Origin: Gammaproteobacteria bacterium
Lineage (GTDB): Bacteria; Pseudomonadota; Gammaproteobacteria; Pseudomonadales; Pseudohongiellaceae
NCBI GenBank assembly: GCA_030831165.1
Contig: JAURLP010000012.1
Location: 156,707-220,706, forward strand
Length of the DNA stretch: 64,000 nucleotides
Direction of reading: 5' to 3'
Both the position numbers and the translations under genes were made by a program. Within the stretch, counting starts at the first letter, position 1, and every line of letters begins with the position of its first letter. The notes below the pieces were generated by a model. That model saw nothing but the letters and a program-made list of their open reading frames with translations. It did not search any database and had not been told where the DNA came from. Shown piece by piece: positions 41,882 through 54,224 of the stretch.

Positions 41882-43792
41882 CTACTTACTTAACTCTAAA
41901 AACAGTTTGTTCAAGCGCCGTATAAAGGTACCTGGATCATCCAATTGGCCTCCTTCAGCCAGATTTGCTTGATCGAACAGTATCTCGGTTAGATCAGAAA
42001 AACGGTCTTCATTGCTTTCTTCTTCAAGCTTTTTGACCAAAGGGTGCTCGAGGTTAATCTCAAAAATAGGTTTTGAATCAGGCACTGCTTGTCCGGCAGC
42101 CTCCATAATTTTGCGCATTTGTAAATTCATATCGAATTCACCGACGGCTATACAGGCGGGAGAATCTGTTAGACGGTTAGTTGTGCGAACTTCAGAGACT
42201 TTCTCACCTAAGGATTTCTGTATCCGTTCCAATAAGGGTTTGGCTTTCTCATCAGCTTTTTCTTGCTGTTTTTTATCTTCTTCACTATCCAGTTCACCCA
42301 AATCGAGTTTCCCTTTAGTGATATCTTGGAACTGCTTGCCGTCATATTCCATTAAATGGTTCATCAACCATTCGTCTACACGATCTGACAACAATAACAC
42401 TTCAACACCTTTCTTATTGAAGACTTCCAAGTGGGGACTATTTTTGGCAGTATTGTGAGTCTCACTGGTAATATAATAAATTTTCTTTTGATTATCTTTC
42501 ATACGAGACACATAGTCTGCAAGCGACTGATCCTGCTTTGAGTCTCCCGTATGAGTTGTAGCAAACAGTAATAAATTTGCAATTTTTTCACGATTGCTAT
42601 GGTCTTCAGCAGGACCTTCTTTAAGCACTTGCCCAAACTCTTGCCAAAACATTTGATACTTTTCTGGGTCTTTCTTTTTCATTTTGCCAAGCATATCCAG
42701 AACACGTTTGGTTAACGCGCTTTTCATCGAATCTACCGTGGGGTCTTTCTGCAAAATCTCTCTGGAAACATTCAAAGAAATATCATTTGAATCTAGTACG
42801 CCTTTCACGAAACGTAAATAAAGTGGTAGAAATTGCTCTGCTTCGTCCATAATAAATACACGTTGGACATAAAGCTTCAAGCCTCTGGCAGAATCCCGAT
42901 TCCAAAGATCAAAGGGAGCTTTTGCAGGCAGATATAACAAGGAAGTGTATTCAAGCTTACCTTCAACTTTGTTATGGCTCCATTCAAGAGGGTCTTGAAA
43001 ATCATGGCTCACATGCTTATAAAATTCTTTATACTCCTCATCTTTCAATTCAGCCCTGGGGCGTGCCCACAAAGCTTTTGCTGAATTGACTACCTCAAAT
43101 TCTTTATCTTTACTATTTTTCTTTTTATCCTTTTCTTCCCCAAAACTTTCTTTAAGCATCTTGACCGGTATTGAAATATGATCTGCATATTTTTTAACTA
43201 TACCGCGCAGACGAAATGATTCAGCAAACTCTTTTTCGTCTTTCTTTAGATGCAATACTATTGTCGTTCCTCTATCCTCTTTAGTGATATTTTCTATACT
43301 GAATTCTGCCTCTCCATGAGACTCCCAATGCACCCCTCGGTCTCTAGAATCACCTGCTTTTCGAGTTAGCACTTCCACTTTGTCAGCGACAATAAAAGCT
43401 GAATAAAAACCAACTCCAAACTGACCAATTAATTGTGAATCTTTTTTCTCATCACCCGTTAAACTGTCCAGAAATTGTGCAGTACCTGATTTAGCTATTG
43501 TCCCAAGGTTTTCAATAACTTCATCTCTGTTCATTCCAATTCCATTATCTTTGATAGTAATGGTTTTTTTCTTATTATCGAATTCAATAACGATATATAA
43601 ATCTGGCTCACCCTCATAGAGTGAATCATTTTTTAAAGCAGCAAATCTAAGCTTATCAGCTGCATCAGAAGCATTAGATATCAGTTCACGCAAAAATATT
43701 TCCTTATTGCTATACAAGGAATGAATCATTAAATGTAAAAGCTGTTTAGCTTCAGTTTGGAAACCCAGAGTTTCTTTTTGGGCAACAGTCAT
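41882..43792 (-). CDS. htpG: Chaperone HtpG (Hsp90)
   Basis: Bacterial Hsp90, an ATP-dependent cytoplasmic chaperone. The 636 residues have the N-terminal GHKL ATPase motifs [26 protein letters not shown] and [11 protein letters not shown], a middle domain and a C-terminal dimerisation domain. AGGAG precedes the ATG. A sigma-32-like promoter lies at 43846-43873. The gene is convergent with icd, with almost no intergenic space. Confidence 0.98.
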   Translation of the reverse strand: MTVAQKETLGFQTEAKQLLHLMIHSLYSNKEIFLRELISNASDAADKLRFAALKNDSLYEGEPDLYIVIEFDNKKKTITIKDNGIGMNRDEVIENLGTIAKSGTAQFLDSLTGDEKKDSQLIGQFGVGFYSAFIVADKVEVLTRKAGDSRDRGVHWESHGEAEFSIENITKEDRGTTIVLHLKKDEKEFAESFRLRGIVKKYADHISIPVKMLKESFGEEKDKKKNSKDKEFEVVNSAKALWARPRAELKDEEYKEFYKHVSHDFQDPLEWSHNKVEGKLEYTSLLYLPAKAPFDLWNRDSARGLKLYVQRVFIMDEAEQFLPLYLRFVKGVLDSNDISLNVSREILQKDPTVDSMKSALTKRVLDMLGKMKKKDPEKYQMFWQEFGQVLKEGPAEDHSNREKIANLLLFATTHTGDSKQDQSLADYVSRMKDNQKKIYYITSETHNTAKNSPHLEVFNKKGVEVLLLSDRVDEWLMNHLMEYDGKQFQDITKGKLDLGELDSEEDKKQQEKADEKAKPLLERIQKSLGEKVSEVRTTNRLTDSPACIAVGEFDMNLQMRKIMEAAGQAVPDSKPIFEINLEHPLVKKLEEESNEDRFSDLTEILFDQANLAEGGQLDDPGTFIRRLNKLFLELSK

Positions 43793-43845
43793 GCAGTTTT
43801 TCTCCTATTAAGTTAGCTTTAACAGATGAACTTATCGTTGCTTAA

Positions 43846-43873
43846 TAATGAGGGCAATAATTCATTTTTCAAG
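43846..43873 (-). promoter_or_regulatory. Candidate sigma-32 promoter of htpG
   Basis: On the minus strand CTTGAAA (43867-43873) is followed after 13 bases by CCTCATTA (43846-43853). This fits the heat-shock consensus well. The leader to the ATG at 43792 would be about 45 bases. Confidence 0.72.
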
Positions 43874-43879
43874 AGCAAA

Positions 43880-43907
43880 AAAAAACGCATCCGAAGATGC
43901 GTTTTTT
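43880..43907 (-). terminator. Intrinsic terminator of the TonB operon
   Basis: A 12-base-pair hairpin with arms 43880-43891 and 43896-43907. Read on the minus strand, the stem closes on the stable cUUCGg tetraloop and is followed by about ten T residues. It ends the TtpC-ExbB-ExbD-TonB-TPR operon just before the htpG promoter. Confidence 0.95.
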
Positions 43908-43924
43908 GAAATACTACTTAAGAA

Positions 43925-45286
43925 CTATCGGAAAAATCCTTCATACAATGCACGCTGCCTTTGCTTAGTCTCATATAGATTTTTCTCATTTTCCATATAT
44001 CTCAACCAAGTAGCCGCAACATCTTCACTACGCTCATCTCTGGCCGCTAATCTTAATGCAGCCAGACCTTCATCATGACGATTAAGTTCAAGAAATGCTC
44101 TTGCCTGACGTATATATGCCTGATCCGGTCTATCTAAATCTCCTTTATCAAAGGCTTTTTCCAAAGCGTCTACAGCTTCTTCAAATTGACTTAAATTAAT
44201 GTAAATAGATGAAAGACGAGAATACATTTCACCATCTTCAGCCATTTCAGCAGCTGTTATATAAGGTTCAACAGCCATTTCATCTTCTCTGGCAAGCTGA
44301 TAACTCTGAGCTAGACGTGACCAGTTGTTATCATCAGAATCCAATAAACCTTCATCAAGTCCTTGCTCAAGAACTTTTGCTGCACCCCAGTAATTCTCGG
44401 TATTAAACATTTGACCAGAAAGATTGACAATCTGGCCTTCACTGTCTACAAAGCCAAAAGTATTCATGGCATAGATAAAGTAAGCCTGCTCCTCAAAACG
44501 TTCTAGAGCACCCAGCACATTAACCATAAACTCCCAATCGCTTGGTTCTCTAAAAAGTACAATCATTTCACGCGTCAGTTGCAAGGCGTTTTCCAGATCC
44601 TCTACCAAAATATATAAAGATCGGGCCAACTCATATGTCCCTTTATCAACTTGTTCTCCTTGAGCGCGGGTTCGATCCATAAACTCAAGAATGTAATTCA
44701 ATGAGTTTTGATAATCTTCCAAGGTGTAATAAGCAATTGAAATTCTTTGATATGCGGCAATATCCGCATCAACAGCCATAGATAAATACTCTAGATAGGC
44801 TTCTATGGAACCTTCATAATCCTCAACAGCAAACTTCAATTGCCCTAGTAGAAGTATGGCTGATTCTCTGGCTTGAGGTGTTAATGCATTCTCGTCCATT
44901 CCCAAAATTAATTCCTGATAGATAATCGCATCTTCGTAATTTTCAGCCAATGCGGCAAAGTTGGCATAAAACTGCCATAACCTAAGCTCTTCAGCATCAT
45001 TTAGTCGCCCGCGGTCATACATATCACGAAGCTCTAATAAAACGGCATCGGCACCGGCAAAATCACCTTCATCTCTTAACTCCATAATCTCTTCAAGACG
45101 CTCGTATACGGGTCTTGAAAGGGATTGCGAGGAGCGAGCCGCAGGAGGAGCTCTTCTACCTTCTTCTTCCTGAGCTAATACAAAATTAGACAAGCTTAAA
45201 AGTACAGGTAATGTAGCCAGTAAGACGCCTATACGAACAAGCCTAGTAAAATATAAGTTATAAAAATTAGAGATAACTGTTTTCAT
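43925..45286 (-). CDS. TPR-repeat exported protein of the TonB operon
   Basis: A 453-residue protein with an N-terminal signal sequence or anchor (residues about 17-38, ending FVLAQ), followed by an array of TPR-like helical pairs over most of its length. It follows tonB by 9 bases, and AAGGTT precedes its ATG. A TPR gene closes this type of TonB operon in Vibrio and Shewanella relatives and has been linked to TonB-dependent uptake. The exact role is not established. A strong terminator follows it. Confidence 0.88.
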   Translation of the reverse strand: MKTVISNFYNLYFTRLVRIGVLLATLPVLLSLSNFVLAQEEEGRRAPPAARSSQSLSRPVYERLEEIMELRDEGDFAGADAVLLELRDMYDRGRLNDAEELRLWQFYANFAALAENYEDAIIYQELILGMDENALTPQARESAILLLGQLKFAVEDYEGSIEAYLEYLSMAVDADIAAYQRISIAYYTLEDYQNSLNYILEFMDRTRAQGEQVDKGTYELARSLYILVEDLENALQLTREMIVLFREPSDWEFMVNVLGALERFEEQAYFIYAMNTFGFVDSEGQIVNLSGQMFNTENYWGAAKVLEQGLDEGLLDSDDNNWSRLAQSYQLAREDEMAVEPYITAAEMAEDGEMYSRLSSIYINLSQFEEAVDALEKAFDKGDLDRPDQAYIRQARAFLELNRHDEGLAALRLAARDERSEDVAATWLRYMENEKNLYETKQRQRALYEGFFR

Positions 45287-45295
45287 AAAATAACC

Positions 45296-45907
45296 TTATT
45301 CGTCCACGTTATATCTAAACAAGTATTGAACTCCGGTTACCGGAACTGGAACACCATCTTCTACACGGGGATTATATTTAAATCGTGTTACAGCACGAAC
45401 GGATGCGCTGTCGAATATGTCTGGTGGATCAGCATCAACCACTACCGGATCAATCACCGTGCCTGTTTCTGTAACTGTAAACATAACCAAACACCAACCT
45501 TCAATACCTCTGGATAGCGCTCTGTTAGGGTACTGAGGTGGAACAGTTACAATCGGTAGCATTTCTGAATCATTAATACCAACCACCGCAGTAGCATCAA
45601 TACCGCCCATATCTACGTCTACACGAGCCACATTTATGCTTTCACCACTACTCATATCCATCATGTCTATTTCCATGTCTGGAAGGTCTGGGACTTCTTC
45701 AGGAGCGTCAGGTTCGTCAGGTTTTGGTTCAACCCTGGCGACCTCAATTTCCATTTCCGGGATTGTTATATCCGCAATACGAATGGAGGTTCGAACTTCT
45801 TGTTCACCGCCGCCCGTCGCTATAAGTGCTTGCATAAGGTAAAACAATGAAAATGTAATGGCCGCCCCAAATAAAAGAGCAACTAAAGTGTTAACTGTTC
45901 TAATCAT
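45296..45907 (-). CDS. tonB: TonB family energy transducer
   Basis: A 203-residue TonB protein with an N-terminal membrane helix (about residues 8-28), a short acidic/proline linker (PKPDEPDAPEEVPDLPD) and the C-terminal TonB domain with PQYPNRALSRGIEGWC and RFKYNPR blocks. The linker is much shorter than in E. coli TonB, as in the Vibrio TonB2/TonB3 type that needs TtpC. It couples proton-motive force to outer-membrane receptors. GAGGA precedes the ATG. Confidence 0.93.
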   Translation of the reverse strand: MIRTVNTLVALLFGAAITFSLFYLMQALIATGGGEQEVRTSIRIADITIPEMEIEVARVEPKPDEPDAPEEVPDLPDMEIDMMDMSSGESINVARVDVDMGGIDATAVVGINDSEMLPIVTVPPQYPNRALSRGIEGWCLVMFTVTETGTVIDPVVVDADPPDIFDSASVRAVTRFKYNPRVEDGVPVPVTGVQYLFRYNVDE

Positions 45908-45909
45908 AA

Positions 45910-46314
45910 TTATTCCTCCGCAGCTATTTGCACGGTGCCAATGCCAGCTTCACGAGCTGCCGTCATAATTGTTATGACATTCTCATTCGTGGCTGCTTGG
46001 TCAGCTTGAATAATGACTGGTGCATTTGGTGCATCAGCCAATCGTTGCTCTAAACGAAATCGCAAATTTCGGGGCTCAATAATATCGCCATCCATGAAAA
46101 TCTCGCCTGCTGGCGATATCGCTACCAGTATTGGGTCTAAATTTGTAAATACCGCCATTGAAGCTTGTGGTTTGACCACATCATAGCCGGCTTCTTTGAC
46201 GAAAACTGCTGTTACAATAAAAAATATAAGCAGAATAAATACTACATCCAACATAGGGGTGAGGTCTATCTCACCTGCCTGACCTTCTTCTTTATCTTTA
46301 GCTAGACTTCTCAT
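45910..46314 (-). CDS. exbD: Biopolymer transport protein ExbD
   Basis: A 134-residue ExbD/TolR protein. One membrane helix is at about residues 22-42, with the conserved proton-path Asp in LTPMLDVVFILLIFF. A periplasmic domain follows, ending AAREAGIGTVQIAAEE. Two bases separate it from tonB. It forms the motor with the ExbB-type protein upstream. Confidence 0.95.
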   Translation of the reverse strand: MRSLAKDKEEGQAGEIDLTPMLDVVFILLIFFIVTAVFVKEAGYDVVKPQASMAVFTNLDPILVAISPAGEIFMDGDIIEPRNLRFRLEQRLADAPNAPVIIQADQAATNENVITIMTAAREAGIGTVQIAAEE

Positions 46315-46364
46315 AATTATTCTTTAAATTCAGTTAGTTTAATAAGGCTATTTAATATCAATTA

Positions 46365-46898
46365 TTAAGCGTGTTGAACTGTTAAATGATCTTCTAACAG
46401 CTCGATCTCTCTATTGGATTTATGCTTAATCCAATTACTTGCAAAAATACCTGATAATGCCCCTACCATACCGGCCATGGTTGGAATTGTTGCTTTGGCA
46501 ACGCCGCCAGACATCTGTTTAGCATCTCCACCCCCTGTTACTGCCATGACGTAAAAAACTTCAATCATACCCGTCACAGTCCCCAATAAACCCAGGAGTG
46601 GACAAACCACCACCAAAGCCTCAATCATCGGGATTGGAGATTTTAAATCCAGAGATACCCTCGATACCAGTTCCTGACGAACAGCATGAGCATGCCAGGA
46701 TTTTTTATCTGAGCGTTTTTCCCATTCAGATAAGGCAGCAGCCGTATTCTTTTTATGAACAGTATTCAGGAACCAGAGTCTTTCAAACATCATGCTCCAT
46801 TTGACAAATAAAAGTAAGGCTATCAACCAGAGCACAGGGCCACCTCTGTCCATAAAGTCAGAGATGGCTTCCAGGCTAGTCTGAAAAAAGTCAAACAT
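46365..46898 (-). CDS. exbB: MotA/TolQ/ExbB family proton channel, short form
   Basis: A 177-residue ExbB-type protein with three membrane helices. The conserved block PLLGLLGTVTGMIEVFYVM spans the second helix. It is the smaller of the two ExbB-like proteins in this operon, and its AGGAGG ribosome site is strong. It probably makes the channel with ExbD. Confidence 0.93.
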   Translation of the reverse strand: MFDFFQTSLEAISDFMDRGGPVLWLIALLLFVKWSMMFERLWFLNTVHKKNTAAALSEWEKRSDKKSWHAHAVRQELVSRVSLDLKSPIPMIEALVVVCPLLGLLGTVTGMIEVFYVMAVTGGGDAKQMSGGVAKATIPTMAGMVGALSGIFASNWIKHKSNREIELLEDHLTVQHA

Positions 46899-46923
46899 AA
46901 GCTATCCTCCTAACAAGTGTAGC

Positions 46924-48336
46924 TTAGGCGCTTGCGCCGGTGCTTTCGGCTTTTCTAGCGATAATCCCTGTGGCCTGCTCTTCCATAACATGAAGAATTC
47001 GATCACTACGACTCTTAATTAGAGTGTGGATCAATACCGTTGGAATCGCTACTGAAATACCTAGTACAGTTGTTACCAGAGCACCGGAAATACCTCCCGC
47101 CATAATTTGAGGATCACCAGTACCAAACAAAGTAATCTGCTGGAACACCTCAATCATACCTGTAACCGTACCTAGCAATCCCATCAATGGAGCAACAGTT
47201 GAAATTATCTTAACTAGGGTCAAGAATCTTTCTAATGCAGGAGTTTCCTGCAAAATTGCCTCACCTAATTTAAGCTCCAGGGTCTCGATATCCATGTTTT
47301 TATCATTTTCATAAACCATCAATACCCGACCAAGGGGATTATTTTTGCTGGGTTTAGCAGTATTTTTCAATTGTGAATTAACCTTCGCACCAACAAATGT
47401 CAGGTAGATCATTTTATAAATCGCAAATAACATCGCGATAGCACCAACAATGATAATGATTGAACCGATAGTTCCGCCCTGTTCACCATAACGTGTTCTA
47501 AAGTCTGGGCTACTAATCAGTGCTGCAAGATAAGAGCCGCCTGTGGGTCCAGTAGGATCAATCCCCACTCTGGCGAACCCAGAAGTTGCATTTTGCAGAG
47601 CTAAAGCGGCATCCTGATATAAGCTTGGGCTGAAAGTCCCACCAGAAGGCTGTGCAGGTAATACACTCAAACGGCCAGTACTTGAATCATATTGAAGGTA
47701 CTCACCATTAGACACAATATTGTAAGATCCAATTCGAACAACTTCCTGTGTACTCTGGGCACCATCAGATGCTGCAACCGGCGCATTAAATTTAACAATG
47801 CGTCCAGATTCAGTCATCTCTTGTTGTAAAAAGAACCAAAGTCGCTCTAATTCTTCAATGCTGGGAAGTTGTGAATCACTGGCCATAATAGAAGCAAGGT
47901 CAGTCAGAAATTCTTCACGACCACTGAACTGAGCACTAATAAGCGACTGCTCAAAATTACTACGCGTATCTCCTACGACCCCAGCAATCGTTCCAAACAG
48001 TTCATCCAGATCACCAATTCTCTCTTGAAGAGTCTCATTACGCTGAGCTTTAATAATTTCATTCTCATCATAAGTATTTTCTAACTGAGCACTAATCGCC
48101 TCTTCTTCTTCACGGGCAGCAATCATTTGATCAAGCAGTTGTTGACGTTGATTAACATTACTCTCAAAGCGCGCTATACGATCACGTTGCTCCTGAGTTT
48201 CAGTCAATGTTGCACTCTCTACTAACTGTAATAAATCATCCAAGCTTCTAGGATCTGCTTGCGCACCTGCCTGCAATGATGTTAAGCACATAGTCGCCGA
48301 AGCCAGTGTCAAACCTAAAGTTTTTATTAATTTCAT
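46924..48336 (-). CDS. ttpC: TtpC-like MotA/TolQ/ExbB protein with periplasmic coiled coil
   Basis: A 470-residue protein with a signal peptide (to about residue 27, ending AGAQA), a long periplasmic coiled-coil and linker region of roughly 240 residues, a membrane helix near residues 290-315, and then an ExbB-like domain with PLMGLLGTVTGMIEVFQQI. This layout is that of TtpC, an extra component required by the Vibrio TonB2 system. I chose the ATG at 48336 because GGAG is 8 bases upstream; a GTG three codons earlier is open. It follows the DUF3450 gene by 5 bases. Confidence 0.88.
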   Translation of the reverse strand: MKLIKTLGLTLASATMCLTSLQAGAQADPRSLDDLLQLVESATLTETQEQRDRIARFESNVNQRQQLLDQMIAAREEEEAISAQLENTYDENEIIKAQRNETLQERIGDLDELFGTIAGVVGDTRSNFEQSLISAQFSGREEFLTDLASIMASDSQLPSIEELERLWFFLQQEMTESGRIVKFNAPVAASDGAQSTQEVVRIGSYNIVSNGEYLQYDSSTGRLSVLPAQPSGGTFSPSLYQDAALALQNATSGFARVGIDPTGPTGGSYLAALISSPDFRTRYGEQGGTIGSIIIIVGAIAMLFAIYKMIYLTFVGAKVNSQLKNTAKPSKNNPLGRVLMVYENDKNMDIETLELKLGEAILQETPALERFLTLVKIISTVAPLMGLLGTVTGMIEVFQQITLFGTGDPQIMAGGISGALVTTVLGISVAIPTVLIHTLIKSRSDRILHVMEEQATGIIARKAESTGASA

Positions 48337-48341
48337 GTCTA

Positions 48342-49136
48342 TCACTCCGGAGCTGGTATCGGTAAATCTAAAAGTTGTGTTGTTTCAAGTTGCTGAGCCA
48401 TACGAATACCAAGCGCTATTGGGCGTCTATATTCATCACCTAATGCAACCCACTGATTTGAACTCTTATCCCAAGCACCGGTAGCATTCTGGTCACTGGT
48501 TTGATAAAGCAGAGCAATACGGCCAACTCGCAGAAGGTCAACGTCACGTTCTACACCATCAATTTCCAGAGTATCAGTGTAATGTGCAATGCCACGGCCA
48601 TAATCATTTTCAATTTGATACGCTTGTAATACTAAACGGAATTTTTCGGCCACATTTACACTAGAGTCATCAAAAGTATCTCTAATTGTATTTAAACGTT
48701 GTTGTCTCTCTTCTATTTGGAATGGGATATCCAAAGACACAAACTGCTCAAGACCCAACATCATTCTTTCCATTAAAGGTGCAATTTGTCTTTGCAACTC
48801 AGCCGCCTGAGCAATCGACTCATCATACTCAGCAATTGTTCTTTCTTGCTCAGCGATTGTTCTGCGCATGCCGGCGTTATAGATTTCTAAACCATCAACT
48901 ATTTTGGCCTGATCTCTATATTCAAAAGTCAGTTCAGATGCCTGATCTGATAACTGGTTAATCTGCACCTGCATTTCCGCACCTATAGAAAAAACCTCGG
49001 CAGACTGTGCAGATATTTGATCAAGGATACTTGTATTAATTACGGTGTCTTGAGCCGATACTGGCCCAATATTAAGAAATACTGGTGCTACCAGTAACGA
49101 AGCAAGCATTTGCTTCTTTAAACGTTGGTATTTCAT
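48342..49136 (-). CDS. DUF3450 periplasmic coiled-coil protein
   Basis: A 264-residue DUF3450 protein with a signal peptide (about 28 residues, ending GPVSA) and a long helical coiled coil at about 35-115. A C-terminal domain contains GAWDKSSNQWVALGDEYRRP. It is the first gene of the TonB operon, 240 bases downstream of sucD. DUF3450 genes accompany TtpC-type TonB operons, and its coiled coil may pair with that of TtpC (inference). Molecular role is unknown. Confidence 0.88.
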   Translation of the reverse strand: MKYQRLKKQMLASLLVAPVFLNIGPVSAQDTVINTSILDQISAQSAEVFSIGAEMQVQINQLSDQASELTFEYRDQAKIVDGLEIYNAGMRRTIAEQERTIAEYDESIAQAAELQRQIAPLMERMMLGLEQFVSLDIPFQIEERQQRLNTIRDTFDDSSVNVAEKFRLVLQAYQIENDYGRGIAHYTDTLEIDGVERDVDLLRVGRIALLYQTSDQNATGAWDKSSNQWVALGDEYRRPIALGIRMAQQLETTQLLDLPIPAPE

Positions 49137-49334
49137 GAGTCATCCCATTTAATTTTAAATATAAGAAACTTTTTAATGTTTTTTTACTTCAAATTTCCGT
49201 GAAACAATAATTCTTATCTTCGTGAATTCCTAGCTTAAAGGCTTCACAGCCACTTGAAAATTATATCCCACCTTTACTCAAATAGGCAGTGGGTCGGAGC
49301 ATATCAAATAGTTTAAGCTTATTGAACAATAAAA

Positions 49335-49367
49335 TAGCTAATTTTTGATTGTTTTGATCAATAGCTA
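49335..49367 (-). terminator. Possible weak terminator of the sdh-suc operon
   Basis: TAGCTA at 49335-49340 pairs with 49362-49367, and TTGAT at 49345-49349 with ATCAA at 49357-49361, leaving a small bulge. It lies 10 bases past the sucD stop. The stem is A-T rich and the T-run poor, so the call is tentative. Confidence 0.3.
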
Positions 49368-49376
49368 CACTTTTTT

Positions 49377-50249
49377 TTACCAACCCGCCGCTTTTTTAAG
49401 CCCATTACCAATTTCAGCTAAACTTCTGACAGTAGTAACACCCGCATCATTTAAAGCTGAAAATTTCTCATCTGCTGTTCCTTTACCACCCGAAATTATA
49501 GCTCCAGCATGCCCCATACGCTTACCTGGCGGAGCAGTAACACCCGCTATATATGAAACAACAGGCTTACTAACATACTGTTTAATATAAGCCGCAGCTT
49601 CTTCTTCAGCTGTACCACCAATTTCACCGATCATTACAATGGCTTCAGTTTGCTCATCTTTTTCAAGCAGGCTCAAAATATCAATAAAGTTGGAACCTGG
49701 AATAGGATCGCCTCCTATTCCCACGCAAGTCGACTGCCCAAACCCGGCATCTGTTGTTTGCTTAACGGCCTCATAAGTAAGTGTTCCAGACCTAGAAACA
49801 ATGCCAACCTTGCCCGGTAGATGTATATGGCCTGGCATTATGCCGATTTTCGATTCCCCCGGAGTGATGATGCCTGGACAATTCGGTCCGATTAATCGGA
49901 CGCCTTCCCGATCGCACACAACTTTCACATCCAGCATATCCAGAGTAGGGATACCTTCAGTAATACAAACAATTAATTTAATACCCGCATCGACAGCTTC
50001 CAGAATTGAATCTTTACAAAATGGTGCCGGCACATAGATAACAGATGCCTCAGCAGCCGTTTCAGCCACAGCATCGGCAACAGTATTAAAAACCGGCAAG
50101 TCCAAATGCACCTGACCACCTTTTCCTGGAGTAACCCCTCCAACCATTTTGGTACCATATTCAATTGCCTGTTCAGAATGGTAGGTTCCTTGGGACCCAG
50201 TAAAACCCTGACAAATAACTTTCGTATCTTTATTTAATAAAATACTCAT
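49377..50249 (-). CDS. sucD: Succinyl-CoA ligase alpha subunit
   Basis: Alpha subunit of succinyl-CoA synthetase. The 290 residues carry the phosphorylated active-site His 247 in [12 protein letters not shown] and an N-terminal CoA-binding [10 protein letters not shown] segment. Its ATG overlaps the sucC stop (ATGA), and GGAGG sits upstream. It is the last gene of the sdh-suc operon. Confidence 0.98.
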   Translation of the reverse strand: MSILLNKDTKVICQGFTGSQGTYHSEQAIEYGTKMVGGVTPGKGGQVHLDLPVFNTVADAVAETAAEASVIYVPAPFCKDSILEAVDAGIKLIVCITEGIPTLDMLDVKVVCDREGVRLIGPNCPGIITPGESKIGIMPGHIHLPGKVGIVSRSGTLTYEAVKQTTDAGFGQSTCVGIGGDPIPGSNFIDILSLLEKDEQTEAIVMIGEIGGTAEEEAAAYIKQYVSKPVVSYIAGVTAPPGKRMGHAGAIISGGKGTADEKFSALNDAGVTTVRSLAEIGNGLKKAAGW

Positions 50250-51415
50250 TGTGCGCCCTCCGCTGCTTTAACCACTTTCTCAGCAGCATCTGTAAGACTT
50301 GTCGCAGCGATAATATTCAAACCACTTTCTGCCAGGACTTTGGTTCCAAGTTCTGCACTATTACCCTCCAGCCTAACAACCACTGGGACTTTGACCCCTA
50401 CTTCTTCGACCGCGCCAATAATTCCTTCTGCAATTAAATCGCAACGGACTATGCCTCCAAAAATATTCACCAGCACCGCTTTAACATTCGCATCTGAAAG
50501 AATAATTTTAAATGCTTCAGATACTCTTTCTTTGGTAGCACCACCACCAACATCCAAAAAGTTTGCAGGTTGTCCACCGTGCAATTTCACGATATCCATC
50601 GTTCCCATTGCCAAACCAGCGCCATTGACCATACAACCAATATTTCCTTCCAGGGCCACATAATTTAATTCCCATAATGCTGCCTGGGCTTCCCTTTCAT
50701 CTTCTTGAGATGGGTCGTGCATCTCTTTAATTTTTGCTTGTCTGTACAAGGCATTACCATCAATGTTTAATTTAGCATCCAGACAATGTAAATTTCCTTC
50801 AGAGGTAATGACCAGAGGATTAATTTCCAAAAGAGCCAAATCACAATCCTGAAATATTTTAGCCAAGCCAAGAAATATCTTAGTAAACTGCTTAACCTGA
50901 TCCGCATTAAGACCCAATTTGAACGCTAATTCCCTGCCCTGATATGGCTGGGCTCCTACTTGAGGGTCAATAGTTGCTTTCAATATAAGTTCCGGCGTTT
51001 CTTCTGCAACTTTTTCAATTTCAACACCCCCTTCAGTCGACGCCATAAACACAATACGTCTTGAAGATCGATCAACAACAGCGCCTAAATAGAGTTCCTG
51101 ATCAATATTTGTACATGCCTCGACAAGAATCTTGCTGACCGGCTGACCCGCTTTATCAGTTTGATAAGTCACCAGATTTTTTCCTAGCCACATCTCAGCA
51201 AATGATTTGATTTCATCTTTAGTGCTAACCAGCTTAACTCCACCTGCTTTACCTCGACCACCAGCGTGTACCTGAGCTTTTACCACCCACTCAGTTCCTC
51301 CTATTTTATCTGCAGCCGACGCAGCTTCTTCAGGGGTTCCACAGGCAAAACCTATGGAAACAGGCAAACCATATTCAGCAAAAAGTTGTTTTGCCTGATA
51401 TTCATGTATATTCAT
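50246..51415 (-). CDS. sucC: Succinyl-CoA ligase beta subunit
   Basis: Nucleotide-binding ATP-grasp subunit of succinyl-CoA synthetase, which makes ATP or GTP in the TCA cycle. The 389 residues match the E. coli length. The N-terminus [12 protein letters not shown] and the [17 protein letters not shown] block are diagnostic. It follows lpd and overlaps sucD by 4 bases. Confidence 0.98.
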   Translation of the reverse strand: MNIHEYQAKQLFAEYGLPVSIGFACGTPEEAASAADKIGGTEWVVKAQVHAGGRGKAGGVKLVSTKDEIKSFAEMWLGKNLVTYQTDKAGQPVSKILVEACTNIDQELYLGAVVDRSSRRIVFMASTEGGVEIEKVAEETPELILKATIDPQVGAQPYQGRELAFKLGLNADQVKQFTKIFLGLAKIFQDCDLALLEINPLVITSEGNLHCLDAKLNIDGNALYRQAKIKEMHDPSQEDEREAQAALWELNYVALEGNIGCMVNGAGLAMGTMDIVKLHGGQPANFLDVGGGATKERVSEAFKIILSDANVKAVLVNIFGGIVRCDLIAEGIIGAVEEVGVKVPVVVRLEGNSAELGTKVLAESGLNIIAATSLTDAAEKVVKAAEGAQ

Positions 51416-51472
51416 TAAGAAAAAACCTTTCTTGGGTTGTTATAAAGATAAATCAATGAGTAAATTATTTAC

Positions 51473-52939
<1,467 letters not shown>

Positions 52940-54172
52940 TTAAACTTCAAGAAGGATTCTTGCTGGATCTTCTAGCAAATCTTTGATTGTCACCAGGAAT
53001 TGCACAGCCTCTTTACCATCAATCATTCGGTGATCGTAAGATAGAGCCAAATACATCATCGGTAATATTTTGACTTCACCATCCACTGCCATGGGGCGTT
53101 CTTGAATTTTATGCATACCCAAAATCGCCGTTTGGGGAGGATTTAAAATAGGGGTCGAAAGCAAGGACCCAAACACGCCTCCATTTGAGATAGTAAAGGT
53201 ACCACCACTCATATCGTCAATTGACAGTTTGCCATCCCGTGCTTTGACGCCATAATCCCTGATGTTTTTTTCGATAGCAGCAAGCCCCATAGCATCAGCA
53301 TCTCTAAGAACTGGCACCACCAGGCCTCTAGGAGAGGAAACTGCAACACCGATATCCTGATATCCATGGTAAATAATATCGCTGCCATCAATTGAAGCAT
53401 TGACTGCGGGGTACTGTTTTAGAGCTTCAATACTTGCTCGCACAAAAAAAGACATAAAACCTAAACGTGTTCCATCGTGCTTTTTCTCGAATAAGTCTTT
53501 ATATCTATTTCGAATATCCATTACGGGCTGCATGTTTACTTCGTTGAAAGTTGTCAACATGGCTGTTGTATTAGTCGCCGCTAATAGCCTTTCAGCAACC
53601 TTAGCGCGAAGACGAGTCATCGGAACTCTTTCTTCAGCACGTGCACCTCTAACCGGGGAGGGATCTGAAACAACAGAGCCTGATTGAATGCTGGTGGGAG
53701 ACGCTGGCACTTCGTTGGATTTACCTTCCAGATGTTTTAAAACGTCCTCTTTAGTGATTCGCCCATCCTTGCCAGTACTTTTAATAGTATTTGGACTAAG
53801 AGAGTTTTCTTCAACAAGTTTCTTGGCAGCAGGACTCATTAACACTTCAACATTACTGTTATCTTCAACTACCTGCGACTCAAGCGCTGAAGGACTAGCT
53901 GCTTTTTCAGGTTTGACATAAGTGCTAGCTGCTTCACCGGCCTCAAATATCGCTAACAACTCATTGCTGACAATAGTGTCGCCTTCAGCTTTATTAATTT
54001 TTTTCAAAACACCATTATCAGGGGCAACTACCTCTAACAAAACCTTGTCAGTTTCAATATCAACCAATAACTCGTCACGAGCAACTGCTTCCCCTTCCTG
54101 CTTATACCAGGTGGCTATGGTGCCATCTGGCACCGATTCCGGTAGTGCAGGAGCTTTAATTTCAATAGACAT
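52940..54172 (-). CDS. sucB: 2-oxoglutarate dehydrogenase E2, succinyltransferase
   Basis: Dihydrolipoyl succinyltransferase core of the 2-oxoglutarate dehydrogenase complex. The 410 residues have one lipoyl domain with the lipoylated Lys 43 in DIETDKVLL, a peripheral-subunit-binding domain at about 110-150, and the acyltransferase domain with catalytic His 381 and Asp 385 in DHRMIDG. It follows sucA by 52 bases. Confidence 0.98.
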   Translation of the reverse strand: MSIEIKAPALPESVPDGTIATWYKQEGEAVARDELLVDIETDKVLLEVVAPDNGVLKKINKAEGDTIVSNELLAIFEAGEAASTYVKPEKAASPSALESQVVEDNSNVEVLMSPAAKKLVEENSLSPNTIKSTGKDGRITKEDVLKHLEGKSNEVPASPTSIQSGSVVSDPSPVRGARAEERVPMTRLRAKVAERLLAATNTTAMLTTFNEVNMQPVMDIRNRYKDLFEKKHDGTRLGFMSFFVRASIEALKQYPAVNASIDGSDIIYHGYQDIGVAVSSPRGLVVPVLRDADAMGLAAIEKNIRDYGVKARDGKLSIDDMSGGTFTISNGGVFGSLLSTPILNPPQTAILGMHKIQERPMAVDGEVKILPMMYLALSYDHRMIDGKEAVQFLVTIKDLLEDPARILLEV

Positions 54173-54224
54173 GATCTTCCCTTTATTTACTTGTAGTTCA
54201 GGCTTGTTTATTTAATTCCAGTTA

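Noticed and set aside
42012..42458. 148-codon plus-strand frame opposite htpG
   Set aside because: It lies wholly inside a strongly supported htpG and has no ribosome site or family match that I can see.
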